The translations under genes were made by a program, and so were the position numbers. Under the pieces are notes generated by a model, which did not search any database, was not told the origin of the DNA, and saw only the letters and a list, made by a program, of their open reading frames with translations. Source: Pseudomonas baetica (lineage in GTDB: Bacteria > Pseudomonadota > Gammaproteobacteria > Pseudomonadales > Pseudomonadaceae). Taken from it: a stretch of 64,000 nt of DNA. Below are positions 8,646 to 19,490 of this stretch, piece after piece. The first letter of the stretch is position 1. Every line of letters starts with the position of its first letter. The stretch is from assembly GCF_019733355.1 (NCBI RefSeq), contig NZ_JAIHLQ010000005.1, positions 62,001 through 126,000 on the forward strand. Direction: 5' to 3'.

Positions 8646-9721
8646 CTTTCGATTCCCAAGCTTACGCCGCTCAACTCGAAGACAAGGTGACGCGCCTGCG
8701 TGACCTGCTGGCACCGTTTGATGCCCCCGAGCCGACAGTGTTCGACTCACCGCTGCAGAACTTCCGTCTGCGCGCCGAATTCCGCCTGTGGCGCGAGGCC
8801 GGCGAGCGTCACTACGCGATGTTCTCCCAAGACGACAAACGCACGCCGATCCTGATCGAAGCGTTCCCGATTGCCAGCCTGCGCATCAATCAGTTGATGC
8901 CGCAGCTCAAGGCCGCGTGGCAGGCAAGTTCGGCGCTCAGCCACAAGCTGTTTCAGGTGGAGTTCCTGACCACGCTGGCCGGCGACGCAATGATCACCCT
9001 GTGCTATCACCGTCCGCTGGACGAGCACTGGCAGGCTGCAGCCGTCAAGCTGTCGGCAGATCTGGGGGTCAGCATCATCGGTCGCTCCAAGGGCAAACGC
9101 GAAGTGATCGGCCACGATTACGTGGTAGAAAAACTCGAAGTCGGTGGTCGTACCTTCAGCTACCGCCAGCCAGAAGGCGCGTTCACCCAGCCTAACGGCA
9201 CCGTGAACCAGAAGATGTTGAACTGGGCTTACGAAGCACTGGGCGATCGCACTGACGACCTGCTGGAGCTGTATTGCGGCAACGGCAACTTCACCCTGCC
9301 GCTCGCCACCCGCGTGCGCAAAGTGCTGGCCACCGAAATCAGCAAGACGTCGGTCAACGCCGCACTGAGCAACCTCAGCGAAAACGCTGTGGATAACGTC
9401 ACGCTGGTGCGCTTGTCCGCCGAAGAGCTGACCGAAGCGCTCAACGAAGTGCGTCCGTTCCGTCGCTTGCACGGCATCGACCTGAAGAGCTACGAGTTCG
9501 GTAGCGTATTCGTCGACCCGCCACGCGCGGGCATGGACCCGGACACCTGCGAACTGACCCGGCGCTTCGACAACATCCTGTACATCTCCTGCAATCCGCA
9601 AACCCTGGCGGCCAACATCGCCCAATTGCACGACACGCACCGCATCACGCGCTGCGCGTTGTTCGACCAGTTCCCGTGGACGCATCACATGGAATCGGGT
9701 GTGTTGCTGACCCGCCGCTGA
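8642..9721 (+). CDS. trmA: tRNA (uracil-54-C5)-methyltransferase TrmA
   Basis: Makes m5U54 (ribothymidine) in the T-loop of tRNAs from SAM. The 359 residues match the family. Visible motifs are the SAM-binding [15 protein letters not shown] near residue 209, the DPPRAG motif ([13 protein letters not shown]) near residue 290, and the catalytic cysteine in YISCNPQTL near residue 317. The N-terminal part carries the usual [14 protein letters not shown] segment. The ATG at 8642 overlaps the stop of the purine permease by four bases. A terminator-like palindrome follows at 9737. Confidence 0.95.
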   Translation: MTFDSQAYAAQLEDKVTRLRDLLAPFDAPEPTVFDSPLQNFRLRAEFRLWREAGERHYAMFSQDDKRTPILIEAFPIASLRINQLMPQLKAAWQASSALSHKLFQVEFLTTLAGDAMITLCYHRPLDEHWQAAAVKLSADLGVSIIGRSKGKREVIGHDYVVEKLEVGGRTFSYRQPEGAFTQPNGTVNQKMLNWAYEALGDRTDDLLELYCGNGNFTLPLATRVRKVLATEISKTSVNAALSNLSENAVDNVTLVRLSAEELTEALNEVRPFRRLHGIDLKSYEFGSVFVDPPRAGMDPDTCELTRRFDNILYISCNPQTLAANIAQLHDTHRITRCALFDQFPWTHHMESGVLLTRR

Positions 9722-9736
9722 TGCAAATGCCGGAGA

Positions 9737-9767
9737 CAAGAAAGCCGTCATGATGACGGCTTTCTTG
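9737..9767. terminator. Terminator hairpin after trmA
   Basis: A 31-base palindrome, CAAGAAAGCCGTCAT with its reverse complement, imperfect only at the central base. It starts 16 bases after the trmA stop. The A-rich left arm and T-rich right arm (GGCTTTCTTG) allow termination on the plus strand, and possibly also of any transcript from the other side. Confidence 0.75.
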
Positions 9768-9836
9768 TGGATAAGTTTTGCCTGTGCGATCACCGAACAA
9801 AAAACACCCACGGCAACGCTGTGCAATTGACCCATG

Positions 9837-9850
9837 TAACCATCTAGTAC
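9837..9850 (-). promoter_or_regulatory. Predicted TetR-type operator in the aroQ promoter
   Basis: TAACC-ATC-TAGTAC (reverse complement GTACTA-GAT-GGTTA) shares the pattern GTACTA-N3-GGTTA with a near-palindrome at 14035-14048 in the quiC/transporter gap. It lies between a possible -35 (TTGACC, 9827-9832) and a possible -10 (TTTTAT, 9852-9857), 62 bases before aroQ, where a bound repressor would block transcription. The TetR protein encoded at 11265-11942 is the obvious candidate. This is inference from pattern and position. Confidence 0.5.
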
Positions 9851-9912
9851 ATTTTATCTCCACAGGCTGAACCCTCGGCCAAAGCCAAAAACAATAAGTG
9901 GAGTTTCCCCTC

Positions 9913-10353
9913 ATGCCCCCTATCGTTCTGGTGCTTAACGGCCCGAACCTGAACTTGCTCGGCACCCGTGAACCGGCGACTTACGGCCACGAAACCCTGG
10001 CGGATATTTCTGCGCTGTGTGGACGTGCGGCCGAGGAGTTCGGCCTGGCCGTGGAGTTTCGCCAGACCAATCACGAAGGCGAACTGCTCGACTGGATTCA
10101 CGCGGCCCGTGGCCGTTGCGCCGGGATCGTGATCAACCCGGCGGCGTGGACGCACACCTCGGTGGCGATTCGCGATGCGCTGGTTGCCAGCGAACTGCCG
10201 GTCATTGAGGTGCATCTGTCCAATGTCCATGCGCGCGAACCGTTTCGTCATCATTCGTTCGTCTCGGCCATCGCCACGGCAGTGATGTGTGGTTTCGGCA
10301 GCCATGGCTATCGCCTGGCCCTGGAACATTTCAGCCAGCGACTGAAGGGGTGA
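9913..10353 (+). CDS. aroQ: Type II 3-dehydroquinate dehydratase
   Basis: Converts 3-dehydroquinate to 3-dehydroshikimate by anti elimination. The 146-residue protein has all type II signatures: [17 protein letters not shown] with the catalytic Tyr, the flexible lid Arg, [32 protein letters not shown], and [17 protein letters not shown] with the catalytic His. The ATG at 9913 was chosen for similarity; a GTG five codons upstream is possible. Because it begins the cluster with the dehydrogenase, the TetR gene and quiC, and shares an operator motif with the quiC promoter, it is probably the catabolic (quinate-use) copy. A biosynthetic AroQ would be expected elsewhere in the genome. Confidence 0.93.
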   Translation: MPPIVLVLNGPNLNLLGTREPATYGHETLADISALCGRAAEEFGLAVEFRQTNHEGELLDWIHAARGRCAGIVINPAAWTHTSVAIRDALVASELPVIEVHLSNVHAREPFRHHSFVSAIATAVMCGFGSHGYRLALEHFSQRLKG

Positions 10354-10358
10354 ATCCG

Positions 10359-11213
10359 ATGTCACGTCAAAACGCGATACTCGCCGGGCTGATCGGCGCC
10401 GGCATTCAGGCCTCCCGCACGCCGGCCTTGCATGAACACGAAGGCGATGCGCAGGGCATGCGTTATCTCTATCGACTCATCGACCTCGACCAACTGCAGA
10501 TGGATAGCACCGCCCTGCCCGACCTGCTGCTGGCCGCCGAACGAATGAATTACACCGGTTTGAACATCACGTTCCCATGCAAGCAGGCGATCATCCCGCT
10601 GCTCGACGAACTGTCACCCGAAGCCCGTGGCATCGGCGCGGTGAATACCGTGGTGTTGAAGGACGGCAAACGCGTGGGTCACAACACCGATTGCCTGGGT
10701 TTCGCAGAGGGCTTTCGCCGAGGCTTGCAGGATGCACCCCTTGAACGTGTCGTCCAGATGGGCGCCGGTGGCGCAGGCGCGGCAGTGGCCCACGCGTTGC
10801 TGAGCGAAGGCGTACAGCAACTGAGCATTTTTGATGTCGACAGCGAGCGCGCCGAAAGTCTGGCCAACAATCTCAATCAGCATTTCGGTTTCGGTCGCGC
10901 CATGGCCGGGCGTGATCTGCCGAGCACACTGAGTCAGGCGGACGGCCTGGTAAATACCACGCCGATGGGCATGGCCAAACTGCCGGGCATGCCCGTACCG
11001 GTGGAGCTGCTGCGCAAGGAGTTGTGGGTGGCGGAGATTGTGTATTTCCCGCTGGAAACCGAACTGCTGCACAACGCCCGCGCCTTGGGTTGCCGTACGC
11101 TGGATGGCGGCAACATGGCGGTGTTTCAGGCCGTGAAGGCGTTTGAGCTGTTCAGCGGTGTAGTGCCGGATGCGCCGCGAATGCTGGCGCATTTTCAAAG
11201 CATGAAGGGTTGA
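10359..11213 (+). CDS. Quinate/shikimate dehydrogenase, AroE-like, probably NAD-dependent and catabolic
   Basis: A 284-residue shikimate/quinate dehydrogenase family member. Substrate-side motifs are NITFPCKQAIIPLL (catalytic Lys region, about residue 70), GAVNTVVL and GHNTDCLGF. The Rossmann motif is GAGGAGAAVAHALL near residue 130. The strand after it ends LSIFDVDSERAESL: an Asp where NADP-dependent AroE has the NRT/Arg clamp, which favours NAD. The N-terminal substrate motif is SRT rather than the SxS of biosynthetic AroE, as I recall from quinate/shikimate dehydrogenases. The ATG at 10359 is five bases after the aroQ stop, so they form an operon. The likely role is oxidation of shikimate and quinate toward 3-dehydroshikimate. 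Confidence 0.85.
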   Translation: MSRQNAILAGLIGAGIQASRTPALHEHEGDAQGMRYLYRLIDLDQLQMDSTALPDLLLAAERMNYTGLNITFPCKQAIIPLLDELSPEARGIGAVNTVVLKDGKRVGHNTDCLGFAEGFRRGLQDAPLERVVQMGAGGAGAAVAHALLSEGVQQLSIFDVDSERAESLANNLNQHFGFGRAMAGRDLPSTLSQADGLVNTTPMGMAKLPGMPVPVELLRKELWVAEIVYFPLETELLHNARALGCRTLDGGNMAVFQAVKAFELFSGVVPDAPRMLAHFQSMKG

Positions 11214-11225
11214 ACTCAATCCTCC

Positions 11226-11253
11226 TGTGGGAGCGGGCTTGCTCGCTCCCACA
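11226..11253. repeat. REP palindrome (GTGGGAGC type)
   Basis: TGTGGGAGC, nine bases, GCTCCCACA with GGGCTTGCTC in the loop. It is a single REP unit between the dehydrogenase stop and the convergent TetR gene, and may serve as a transcript end. Confidence 0.8.
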
Positions 11254-11264
11254 AGGGGAATGCG

Positions 11265-11942
11265 TCAGGCCTGCAAGTAACGCAACACCGACTCACAGAT
11301 CATCTCGCGATGACGCTGCTTGATGCTTTCGTCCGGCAGATCGATCTGAAAAATCTCACCGAACGTATGGCGGTTCGACACGCGATAGAAGCAGAACGAA
11401 CTGATCAGCAGGTGCACGTCCAGCGCATTGAGCCCGGTACGGAACACACCTTGTTCAACACCCCGACGCAGAATCTCGCCCAGTGAATCGAGGATGGTGT
11501 TGTTCATTGCCTTGATCGCATCGGAACGCTTCACGTATTCGGCGTTGTGGATGTTCTCGATACTGACAATGCGCACGAAATCGACATTGTGATCGTGGTG
11601 ATCGAACGTGAACTCCACCAGACGCCGAATCGCCACAATCGGCGATAACTCGTCCAGGTGCAGACGGTTTTCCGTGTTGCGGATATCGCCGTAGAGTTTT
11701 TCCAGGACCTCGACGTACAACTGCTCCTTACTGCCGAAGTAGTAATAGATCATGCGTTTGGAGGTGTGGATGCGCTCAGCGATCGCATCGACGCGAGCAC
11801 CGGACAGTCCTTGCTGGACGAACTCGACGATCGCCTCCTGCAGGATGTTCTCGCGGGTTTTTTCCGGATTGTTCTTGCGACTCTTGCGCGGCTCTGCGGC
11901 AGATACGACGGGAGCAGCGGGGAGTTCTGAAGTCATTGTCAT
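11265..11942 (-). CDS. TetR-family regulator of the quinate/shikimate cluster
   Basis: A 225-residue TetR repressor. The N-terminal DNA-binding domain covers about residues 25-72, with FVQQGLSGARVDAIAERI and TSKRMIYYYFGSKEQLY as the helix-turn-helix and the following Tyr-rich helix. The C-terminal ligand domain is family-specific. I placed the start at 11942 (MTMTSELPAAP); a second ATG six bases later is equally possible. It lies between the aroQ/dehydrogenase pair and quiC, and a shared GTACTA-N3-GGTTA motif is found at both promoters, so it probably represses both in the absence of a pathway compound. No such motif is seen before its own gene. Confidence 0.85.
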   Translation of the reverse strand: MTMTSELPAAPVVSAAEPRKSRKNNPEKTRENILQEAIVEFVQQGLSGARVDAIAERIHTSKRMIYYYFGSKEQLYVEVLEKLYGDIRNTENRLHLDELSPIVAIRRLVEFTFDHHDHNVDFVRIVSIENIHNAEYVKRSDAIKAMNNTILDSLGEILRRGVEQGVFRTGLNALDVHLLISSFCFYRVSNRHTFGEIFQIDLPDESIKQRHREMICESVLRYLQA

Positions 11943-12044
11943 TGCGGGCTCACGGCCATCACTGCACAGGCTGGCGATTATGGGCCGCGCGGCACAGTGA
12001 AGGAAGCCGCGCGGCATGTGTTTAATCCCGCGTTTACGATTTTC

Positions 12045-13946
<1,902 letters not shown>

Positions 13947-14034
13947 GTTTCAACTCCCGGGCTGCGCCGCGTTGTTCATTTTTTGTCGTGGGGAAATTAT
14001 TGGCTGCATCACTTCTCGCAGCAATTTAAAGTGT

Positions 14035-14048
14035 ACTACCCGGTTAGT
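14035..14048. promoter_or_regulatory. Predicted TetR-type operator between quiC and the transporter gene
   Basis: ACTACCCGGTTAGT is identical to its own reverse complement at 12 of 14 positions. With the two bases before it, it contains GTACTA-CCC-GGTTA, the pattern also found at 9837-9850 before aroQ. Read toward quiC (minus strand) it is followed by CACTTTAAATT, a possible -10, at the same spacing and in the same orientation as the aroQ site relative to its -10. The gap runs from 13947 to 14207 and serves both divergent genes. Confidence 0.55.
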
Positions 14049-14207
14049 TTTGCGTGCGATTATCGAACACAATGCCGGTTTGACGAATTGACGATTTTTC
14101 GTCCACTGCCCAACATCCACAGCACATTGAGTCCGGTCGCGACGCACCGGTCGCAGCGTTCAAGAAAAAAGAACACCAAATAACAAATCCAAAAACGGGT
14201 GGAACAC

Positions 14208-15545
14208 ATGATTCCTTCACAGACTTCCCGCATGGCGCCAGCCATGAGCACTGCCACGGGTGGCATCGGCGACAAGATCCGCGGCGCCATGGCCGTCGGC
14301 AAGACCCGTTGGGGCATGCTGGCGCTGGTATTTTTCGCCACAACCCTCAACTACATCGACCGCGCCGCGCTCGGTGTCATGCAACCCATCCTCGCCAAGG
14401 AAATGAGCTGGACGGCGATGGATTACGCCAACATCAACTTCTGGTTTCAGGTCGGTTACGCGATCGGCTTCGTTCTGCAAGGTCGCTTGATCGACCGGGT
14501 CGGCGTCAAGCGCGTGTTCTTTTGCGCGGTGCTGCTCTGGAGCCTAGCCACCGGCGCCCACGGCCTGGCAACGTCGGCGGTCGGCTTTATGGTCTGCCGG
14601 TTCATCCTCGGCCTGACGGAAGCGGCCAACTATCCGGCCTGCGTGAAAACCACACGCCTGTGGTTCCCGGCCGGTGAACGCGCAGTCGCCACAGGCATCT
14701 TCAACGCGGGCACCAACGTCGGCGCGATGTTCACGCCGATGCTTCTGCCGCTGGTTCTCCATGTATGGGGCTGGCAGGCGGCGTTTCTGTGCATGTCGGC
14801 ACTGGGCGGGATCTGGCTGCTGTTCTGGGGTCTGAAATACTTCAACCCGGAAGATCATCCGAGCGTCAAACAATCGGAACTCGACTACATCCAGCAGGAA
14901 GTCGAGCCAGAACAGGCCCGCGTGCCATTCTCGAAAATCCTGCGGATGCGCGGCACCTGGGCCTTCGCCCTCGCCTACTCGCTGACCGCTCCGGTGTTCT
15001 GGTTTTACCTGTACTGGCTGCCGCCGTTTCTCAATCAGCAATACAACCTGGGCATCAACGTGACCCAGATGGGCATCCCGCTGATCATCATCTACCTCAC
15101 TGCCGACTTCGGCAGTGTCGGCGGCGGCATCCTGTCTTCGTTCCTGATCGGTCGCGGCATGAACCCGATAAAGGCACGGCTGCTGTCGATGTTCCTGTTT
15201 GCCTGCTGCATCATCGGCGTGATCATGGCCGCCGGTTCGAGCAGTCTGTGGGTGGCGGTGGCAGCGATTTCCCTGGCCATCGGCGCGCATCAGGCCTGGA
15301 CCGCGAATATCTGGAGCCTGGTGATGGACTACACCCCCAAGCACATGATGAGCACCGTCTTCGGTTTCGGCGGCATGTGCGCGGCAATCGGCGGGATGTT
15401 CATGACCCAGATCGTCGGCCACATCCTCACCGTCACCCACAACAACTACACCGTGCTGTTCACCCTGATTCCGGGGATGTACTTCATCGCGCTGATCTGG
15501 ATGTACTTCATGGCACCGCGCAAGATTCCTGACGTCACCGAGTAA
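14208..15545 (+). CDS. MFS transporter, anion:cation symporter family (probable quinate/shikimate uptake)
   Basis: A 445-residue, twelve-helix MFS protein of the ACS type. Signatures are TTLNYIDRAALGVMQPIL (helix 1), GRLIDRVGVKRVFF (loop 2-3), RFILGLTEAANYPACVKTTR and WFPAGERAVATGIFNAGTNV, as in hexuronate and aromatic-acid permeases. It is transcribed divergently from quiC across a shared operator-like palindrome and belongs to the quinate/shikimate cluster, so import of quinate, shikimate or dehydroshikimate is a reasonable inference. The ATG at 14208 follows GGGTGGAAC; a GTG three codons earlier is possible. Confidence 0.85.
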   Translation: MIPSQTSRMAPAMSTATGGIGDKIRGAMAVGKTRWGMLALVFFATTLNYIDRAALGVMQPILAKEMSWTAMDYANINFWFQVGYAIGFVLQGRLIDRVGVKRVFFCAVLLWSLATGAHGLATSAVGFMVCRFILGLTEAANYPACVKTTRLWFPAGERAVATGIFNAGTNVGAMFTPMLLPLVLHVWGWQAAFLCMSALGGIWLLFWGLKYFNPEDHPSVKQSELDYIQQEVEPEQARVPFSKILRMRGTWAFALAYSLTAPVFWFYLYWLPPFLNQQYNLGINVTQMGIPLIIIYLTADFGSVGGGILSSFLIGRGMNPIKARLLSMFLFACCIIGVIMAAGSSSLWVAVAAISLAIGAHQAWTANIWSLVMDYTPKHMMSTVFGFGGMCAAIGGMFMTQIVGHILTVTHNNYTVLFTLIPGMYFIALIWMYFMAPRKIPDVTE

Positions 15546-15567
15546 TCAGGCCACCTCATCGGCCCTT

Positions 15568-15591
15568 TGTGGGAGCAAGCTCGCTCCCACA
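15568..15591. repeat. REP palindrome (GTGGGAGC type)
   Basis: TGTGGGAGC-AAGCTC-GCTCCCACA, a single unit between the transporter stop and the convergent EamA gene. Confidence 0.8.
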
Positions 15592-15596
15592 CGTTC

Positions 15597-16475
15597 TTAT
15601 CGACGGCTTTGCTGCCACGCTGCCGCCAGACCGCTGCAACAGATCACCGCGATACCGATCACGGTCAACAAACTCGGTGTGTGATTAAAGACCACCCAGC
15701 CCAGCAGCCCCGCAAACACGATCTGGCAATAACCGAACGGTGCCAACAGTGCCGGTGCGGCATGGCGGAATGCCTGCGTCAGAAACAAGTGCGCCGTCAT
15801 CCCGCAACTGCCCAACGCCAGCATCAGTGCGGCGTGAGTCAACGTCGGCACCTGCCAGAAGAACGGCACCAGCGCACTCATCACCAGCGTATTGCACAGC
15901 CCGGCGAAAAAGTTGCTGGTGGTCGGGCTGTCTATCTCGGCGAGCTTGCGAGTCAGCAGTTGATAGAAGCAGAAAAACAGCGCCGAGCAGAACGGCAACA
16001 ACACGGCGGGCGTGAAGAGTTCACCACCGGGATGAACGATGATCAGCACTCCGATAAAACCGCAAATGACCGCAATCCACTGGCCGCGGGTGACCCGCTC
16101 CTTCAATAGCGGCACCGACAACGCCGTCACCAATACCGGCGCCAGGAAGTTAACCGCCGTGGCTTCTGCCAGCGGGATATACAGCAGTGCTGTGGTGAAG
16201 AGCAGGCTGGTGCCGAGCAGGCAAAGTGCGCGAGCCAACTGCCATAAAGGCTTTTTCGTGCGTAGGACGCGCAGCCCGGACTGCGGTAAAAAAATCCCCG
16301 CCATGAGTAAGGTGTGCACCACATACCGGGCCCAAACCACCATCACGATCGGATAGAAACCCGAGAGATATTTCGACAGCGCGTCGTGACTGGAGAACAG
16401 GAAGGTTGCCACGACAATCAGCAAGATCCCTTTGAAGGGTTGGTTGACTCCGGATAGCGGGGTGCTGACGGTCAT
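15597..16475 (-). CDS. EamA/DMT-family transporter
   Basis: A 292-residue drug/metabolite exporter with about ten hydrophobic helices in two EamA repeats (residues about 15-145 and 155-285). The first helix is preceded by NQPFKGILLIVVATFLFSSH. The repeat ends VNFLAPVLVTALSVPLLKER and FGYCQIVFAGLLGWVVFNHT are the conserved proline/glutamate-containing segments of the family. The substrate is unknown. It lies downstream of the IclR regulator gene on the same strand, but 147 bases and a hairpin separate them, so cotranscription is uncertain. Confidence 0.85.
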   Translation of the reverse strand: MTVSTPLSGVNQPFKGILLIVVATFLFSSHDALSKYLSGFYPIVMVVWARYVVHTLLMAGIFLPQSGLRVLRTKKPLWQLARALCLLGTSLLFTTALLYIPLAEATAVNFLAPVLVTALSVPLLKERVTRGQWIAVICGFIGVLIIVHPGGELFTPAVLLPFCSALFFCFYQLLTRKLAEIDSPTTSNFFAGLCNTLVMSALVPFFWQVPTLTHAALMLALGSCGMTAHLFLTQAFRHAAPALLAPFGYCQIVFAGLLGWVVFNHTPSLLTVIGIAVICCSGLAAAWQQSRR

Positions 16476-16565
16476 TGAATATCTCTAAGAGAGGAACAAA
16501 CTGAGAGAAGAGCCTCAAGCAATAATTTAGAACTCGATTCCATTTTCAGACACCCATCATCCGTA

Positions 16566-16590
16566 AAAGTGTGCGAACAACGCACACTTT
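16566..16590 (-). terminator. Hairpin terminator after the IclR gene
   Basis: AAAGTGTGCG-AACAA-CGCACACTTT is a perfect 10-bp stem. On the minus strand the stem ends in four T (CACACTTTTACGG), consistent with ending the IclR transcript before the EamA gene. The T tract is short. Confidence 0.6.
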
Positions 16591-16621
16591 CATAAACGGG
16601 CACCCCCCACAGAATTTCAGG

Positions 16622-17398
16622 TTAGACGAACAGCTCCGAAGCCAGACTCGCTGCAGACAGCTCTTCGGTAAACCTCAACAGCAACGGTGCCAGTTCATGC
16701 AACCTCGCGCCCGGCATCCGCGCACTCGGCCCGGCGATACTCAGCACACCGATCACCCGCCCATCCGCGGGATGACGCACTACCGCCGCAATCGCAGAAG
16801 TCCCCACGGCCGAACTTTCCTCGACGCAGGCATAGCCCTGCTCGCGCGCCAATCGCAGGCGTTCAAGCAGTTCGATATTGGAGCGCGGTGCATTCGGCCC
16901 GATATCCACCGGCACCTCAGCCGCTTGCCGCTCAACCCGCGACAGCGCCTCGGCATCCGTCATGCACGCCAGCCAGGCATGGCCCGAAGCGGTGTAGAAC
17001 AGCGGAGCATCGCGGCCCATGTCCGGGTCGTAGCGCAAGCCGGTGCGCGCCCCCTGAGCTTTGGCAATCCACGTCTGCCGCTCGCCGTCGGTGACGCCCA
17101 GTCGCACCAGTTCGCCGGTTTCCTGAGCCAGACGATCAAGCACCGGTTGCACGATGTCCGCGCCACTGCTCGACAGGTAACGAAAACTCATCGCCACCAG
17201 TTTCGTCGACAAGTGATAACGCAAGGTTTCCGGGTTTTGCCGCACGTACCCCAAGCGGACCAGTTCGGCGAGCAAACGATGAGTCGCACTTTTCGGGATG
17301 TCGATCTGCTCGGCGAGCGTTTGCAGCGCTAAACCACGCGGGTCACTGGTGAGGTTTTCCAGCACACTGAAAACCCGTTCGATTTGACTGCCGGCCAT
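16622..17398 (-). CDS. IclR-family transcriptional regulator
   Basis: A 258-residue IclR regulator. The N-terminal winged helix (residues about 3-60: IERVFSVLENLT, LAEQIDIPKSATHRLLAEL) binds DNA, and the C-terminal domain (GRDAPLFYTASGHAWLA, EESSAVGTSAIAAVV, VIGVLSIAGP) binds a small molecule. The start at 17398 (MAGSQIERVF) gives the normal length; the reading frame extends 38 codons further without similarity. Its target is unclear. The EamA exporter downstream and the quinate/shikimate cluster beyond are both candidates. Confidence 0.88.
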   Translation of the reverse strand: MAGSQIERVFSVLENLTSDPRGLALQTLAEQIDIPKSATHRLLAELVRLGYVRQNPETLRYHLSTKLVAMSFRYLSSSGADIVQPVLDRLAQETGELVRLGVTDGERQTWIAKAQGARTGLRYDPDMGRDAPLFYTASGHAWLACMTDAEALSRVERQAAEVPVDIGPNAPRSNIELLERLRLAREQGYACVEESSAVGTSAIAAVVRHPADGRVIGVLSIAGPSARMPGARLHELAPLLLRFTEELSAASLASELFV

Positions 17399-17424
17399 GG
17401 TGAGATCCCAATGAAATTTCGTGG

Positions 17425-17434
17425 ATTCTAGAAT
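17425..17434. promoter_or_regulatory. Short palindrome in the IclR promoter region
   Basis: ATTCTAGAAT, a perfect 10-bp palindrome 26 bases upstream of the IclR start, where an autoregulatory site could sit. It is short enough to arise by chance. Confidence 0.25.
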
Positions 17435-17628
17435 ACGCGCGACACAAAACAAAATCTGGAACAGCTTGAACGCTTCACAAAAAACCGGTGTTGAATGGAA
17501 TTCGCCGAACACGACAGGTTCTTACCCGTCGGCTTCGCTGCGGGCGTACGAATAGACGGACGACTGGACTGGCGCCACACTCACACACCAGCAACACTCA
17601 TCACCACGATCAGAAAGAGGATTCCCGC

Positions 17629-18516
17629 ATGCTATGGAAAAAAGGCCGACGCAGTGACAACGTCGTCGATGCCCGTGGTGATGATACCGGCGGTGGCGGC
17701 GGGATGCGTTTCGGTGGCGGCAAGGGCCTGAGCCTTGGGGCCATTTTATTGATCGTCGGCATCGGCTGGATCACTGGCCAGGATCCGTTGCAGATCCTCG
17801 GTCAACTCACCGGCCAGACGGGCCAGCAAACGGCACCCACCTCGCAAACCCGCCAGGCGCCGCCGGCCAATGATGAACAGGCCGAATTCGTCCGTTCAGT
17901 CCTCGGCGATACCGAAGACACCTGGGGCGCGATTTTCCAGCAGGCCGGCCGCCAATATAAGGATCCGACCCTGGTGCTGTTCAGCAATCGGGTCAATTCC
18001 GCCTGTGGTCTGGCCACCTCAGCCACCGGGCCGTTTTATTGCCCGGCGGATCAGAAGGTCTATCTGGACATGGCGTTTTTCCAGGAAATGGCGCAACGCT
18101 TCAAGGCTGCTGGCGATTTCGCCCAAGCCTACGTGATCGCTCACGAAGTCGGACACCATGTGCAGACGCTTCTTGGCGTCTCGGCGAAAATTCAGACAGC
18201 CCGCCAGCAAGGCCGGCAGATGCAAGGTGCTGGTGGATTACTGGTTCGTCAGGAATTGCAGGCCGACTGCCTGGCCGGTGTCTGGGCCTATAACGCGCAG
18301 AAGCGTTTGAACTGGCTGGAACCGGGCGACATCGAAGAAGCCTTGAACGCCGCCAACGCCATCGGTGATGATCGCCTGCAGCAACAAGGTCAGGGCCGTG
18401 TGGTGCCGGACTCGTTTACCCACGGTACGTCGGCGCAAAGGGTGCGCTGGTTCAAAACCGGATTCGCGCAAGGCCAGGTCGGCCAGTGCGATACCTTCGC
18501 GGCGAAAAATCTGTAA
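17629..18516 (+). CDS. Neutral zinc metallopeptidase, YpfJ family
   Basis: A 295-residue protein of the putative neutral zinc metallopeptidase family (YpfJ). The N-terminus is glycine-rich and charged, followed by one membrane helix (LSLGAILLIVGIGW, about residues 35-48), so the catalytic part should lie in the periplasm. The zinc motif HEVGH is in AYVIAHEVGHHVQTLLG near residue 170, and the downstream acidic motif LQADCLAGVWAY near residue 210 supplies the third ligand. The ATG at 17629 follows AGAAAGAGG. The next gene starts directly after its stop. The natural substrate is unknown. Confidence 0.88.
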   Translation: MLWKKGRRSDNVVDARGDDTGGGGGMRFGGGKGLSLGAILLIVGIGWITGQDPLQILGQLTGQTGQQTAPTSQTRQAPPANDEQAEFVRSVLGDTEDTWGAIFQQAGRQYKDPTLVLFSNRVNSACGLATSATGPFYCPADQKVYLDMAFFQEMAQRFKAAGDFAQAYVIAHEVGHHVQTLLGVSAKIQTARQQGRQMQGAGGLLVRQELQADCLAGVWAYNAQKRLNWLEPGDIEEALNAANAIGDDRLQQQGQGRVVPDSFTHGTSAQRVRWFKTGFAQGQVGQCDTFAAKNL

Positions 18517-19470
18517 ATGCATAAGTGGCTTTTGGCTTTACTGATCATTGGCAGCACCGCGCAAGCGGCCGGGGTCGACGCTATCAGCCCCGGGCGCCTG
18601 CAACTCAAGGCCGGCGAAATGGCGGTGGGCATCGGCCCGGCGCCGGAAAAGATCGAGCGAGTGCTGATCGTCATTCATGGCCGGTTGCGCAACGCCGAGA
18701 CCTATCGCAAAAGCGCCGAAAGCGCCGCGGAACTGGCAGGGCAAACCGCCCACACGCTGGTCATCGCTCCGCAGTTCCTCAATGAAAGTGATACAGCCCT
18801 GTACTCCTTGCCTGCCACCGTGTTGCGCTGGAAAGGCAATGAGTGGATGGGCGGTCGGTTATCCACAGGCCCGAATCCGGTGAGTTCCTATGCGGCACTG
18901 GACGAAATCGTCGCCCGAATCACTGATCGCAAGCAGTTTCCGGACGTAAAGCAGATCGTGATTTTCGGTCACTCCGGCGGCGGTCAGGTGGTACAGCGAT
19001 ACGCTTTGCTCGCCAAGGATCAACCCGCGCTCCAGGCCAACGCAATCCACCTGCGCTATGTGGTGGCCAATCCGTCTTCGTATGCCTATTTCAACGAACA
19101 GCGACCGGTCGCGTTCGATCACGCGCAATGCCCCAACTTCAATCGCTGGAAGTACGGTCTGTCAGACATGCCGATATACGCCGGTGGGCAAACGCCGTTG
19201 CAGCTTGAAAGCCGTTACATCAAACGCGAGGTGATTTATCTGCTCGGACAGCAGGACATCGACCCGCAGCATCCGGCGCTGGACAAAGGCTGCGAGGCCG
19301 AGGCGCAAGGGACTGACCGCCTGACGCGCGGGAAGCTGTATTTTGGCTATTTGTTGCGCCGCCATCCGGAAGGGGTGAATCAGCGGCTGGTTGAAGTGCC
19401 CGGGGTGGGGCACAACGGCGATGGGATGTTGACGTCGGCGCAGGGGCAGAAGGCTTTGTTTGATCAGTAA
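18517..19470 (+). CDS. Secreted alpha/beta-hydrolase fold protein
   Basis: A 317-residue protein with a signal peptide (MHKWLLALLIIGSTAQAAG, cleavage near residue 18). The body has alpha/beta-hydrolase features: the strand VLIVIHGRLRNAETY near the start (oxyanion region) and the nucleophile elbow GHSGGGQVV near residue 152. The catalytic His is probably in VPGVGHNGDGML near the end. The ATG abuts the stop of the metallopeptidase gene, so the two are cotranscribed and the pair may act together outside the cytoplasm. The substrate is unknown. Confidence 0.8.
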   Translation: MHKWLLALLIIGSTAQAAGVDAISPGRLQLKAGEMAVGIGPAPEKIERVLIVIHGRLRNAETYRKSAESAAELAGQTAHTLVIAPQFLNESDTALYSLPATVLRWKGNEWMGGRLSTGPNPVSSYAALDEIVARITDRKQFPDVKQIVIFGHSGGGQVVQRYALLAKDQPALQANAIHLRYVVANPSSYAYFNEQRPVAFDHAQCPNFNRWKYGLSDMPIYAGGQTPLQLESRYIKREVIYLLGQQDIDPQHPALDKGCEAEAQGTDRLTRGKLYFGYLLRRHPEGVNQRLVEVPGVGHNGDGMLTSAQGQKALFDQ

Positions 19471-19490
19471 GCCTTGCGGTGGCAATGCCG

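Noticed and set aside
7176..8750. 524-codon minus-strand frame opposite the purine permease
   Set aside because: Shadow of the permease gene; Gln/Asp/Arg/His-rich with no motif.
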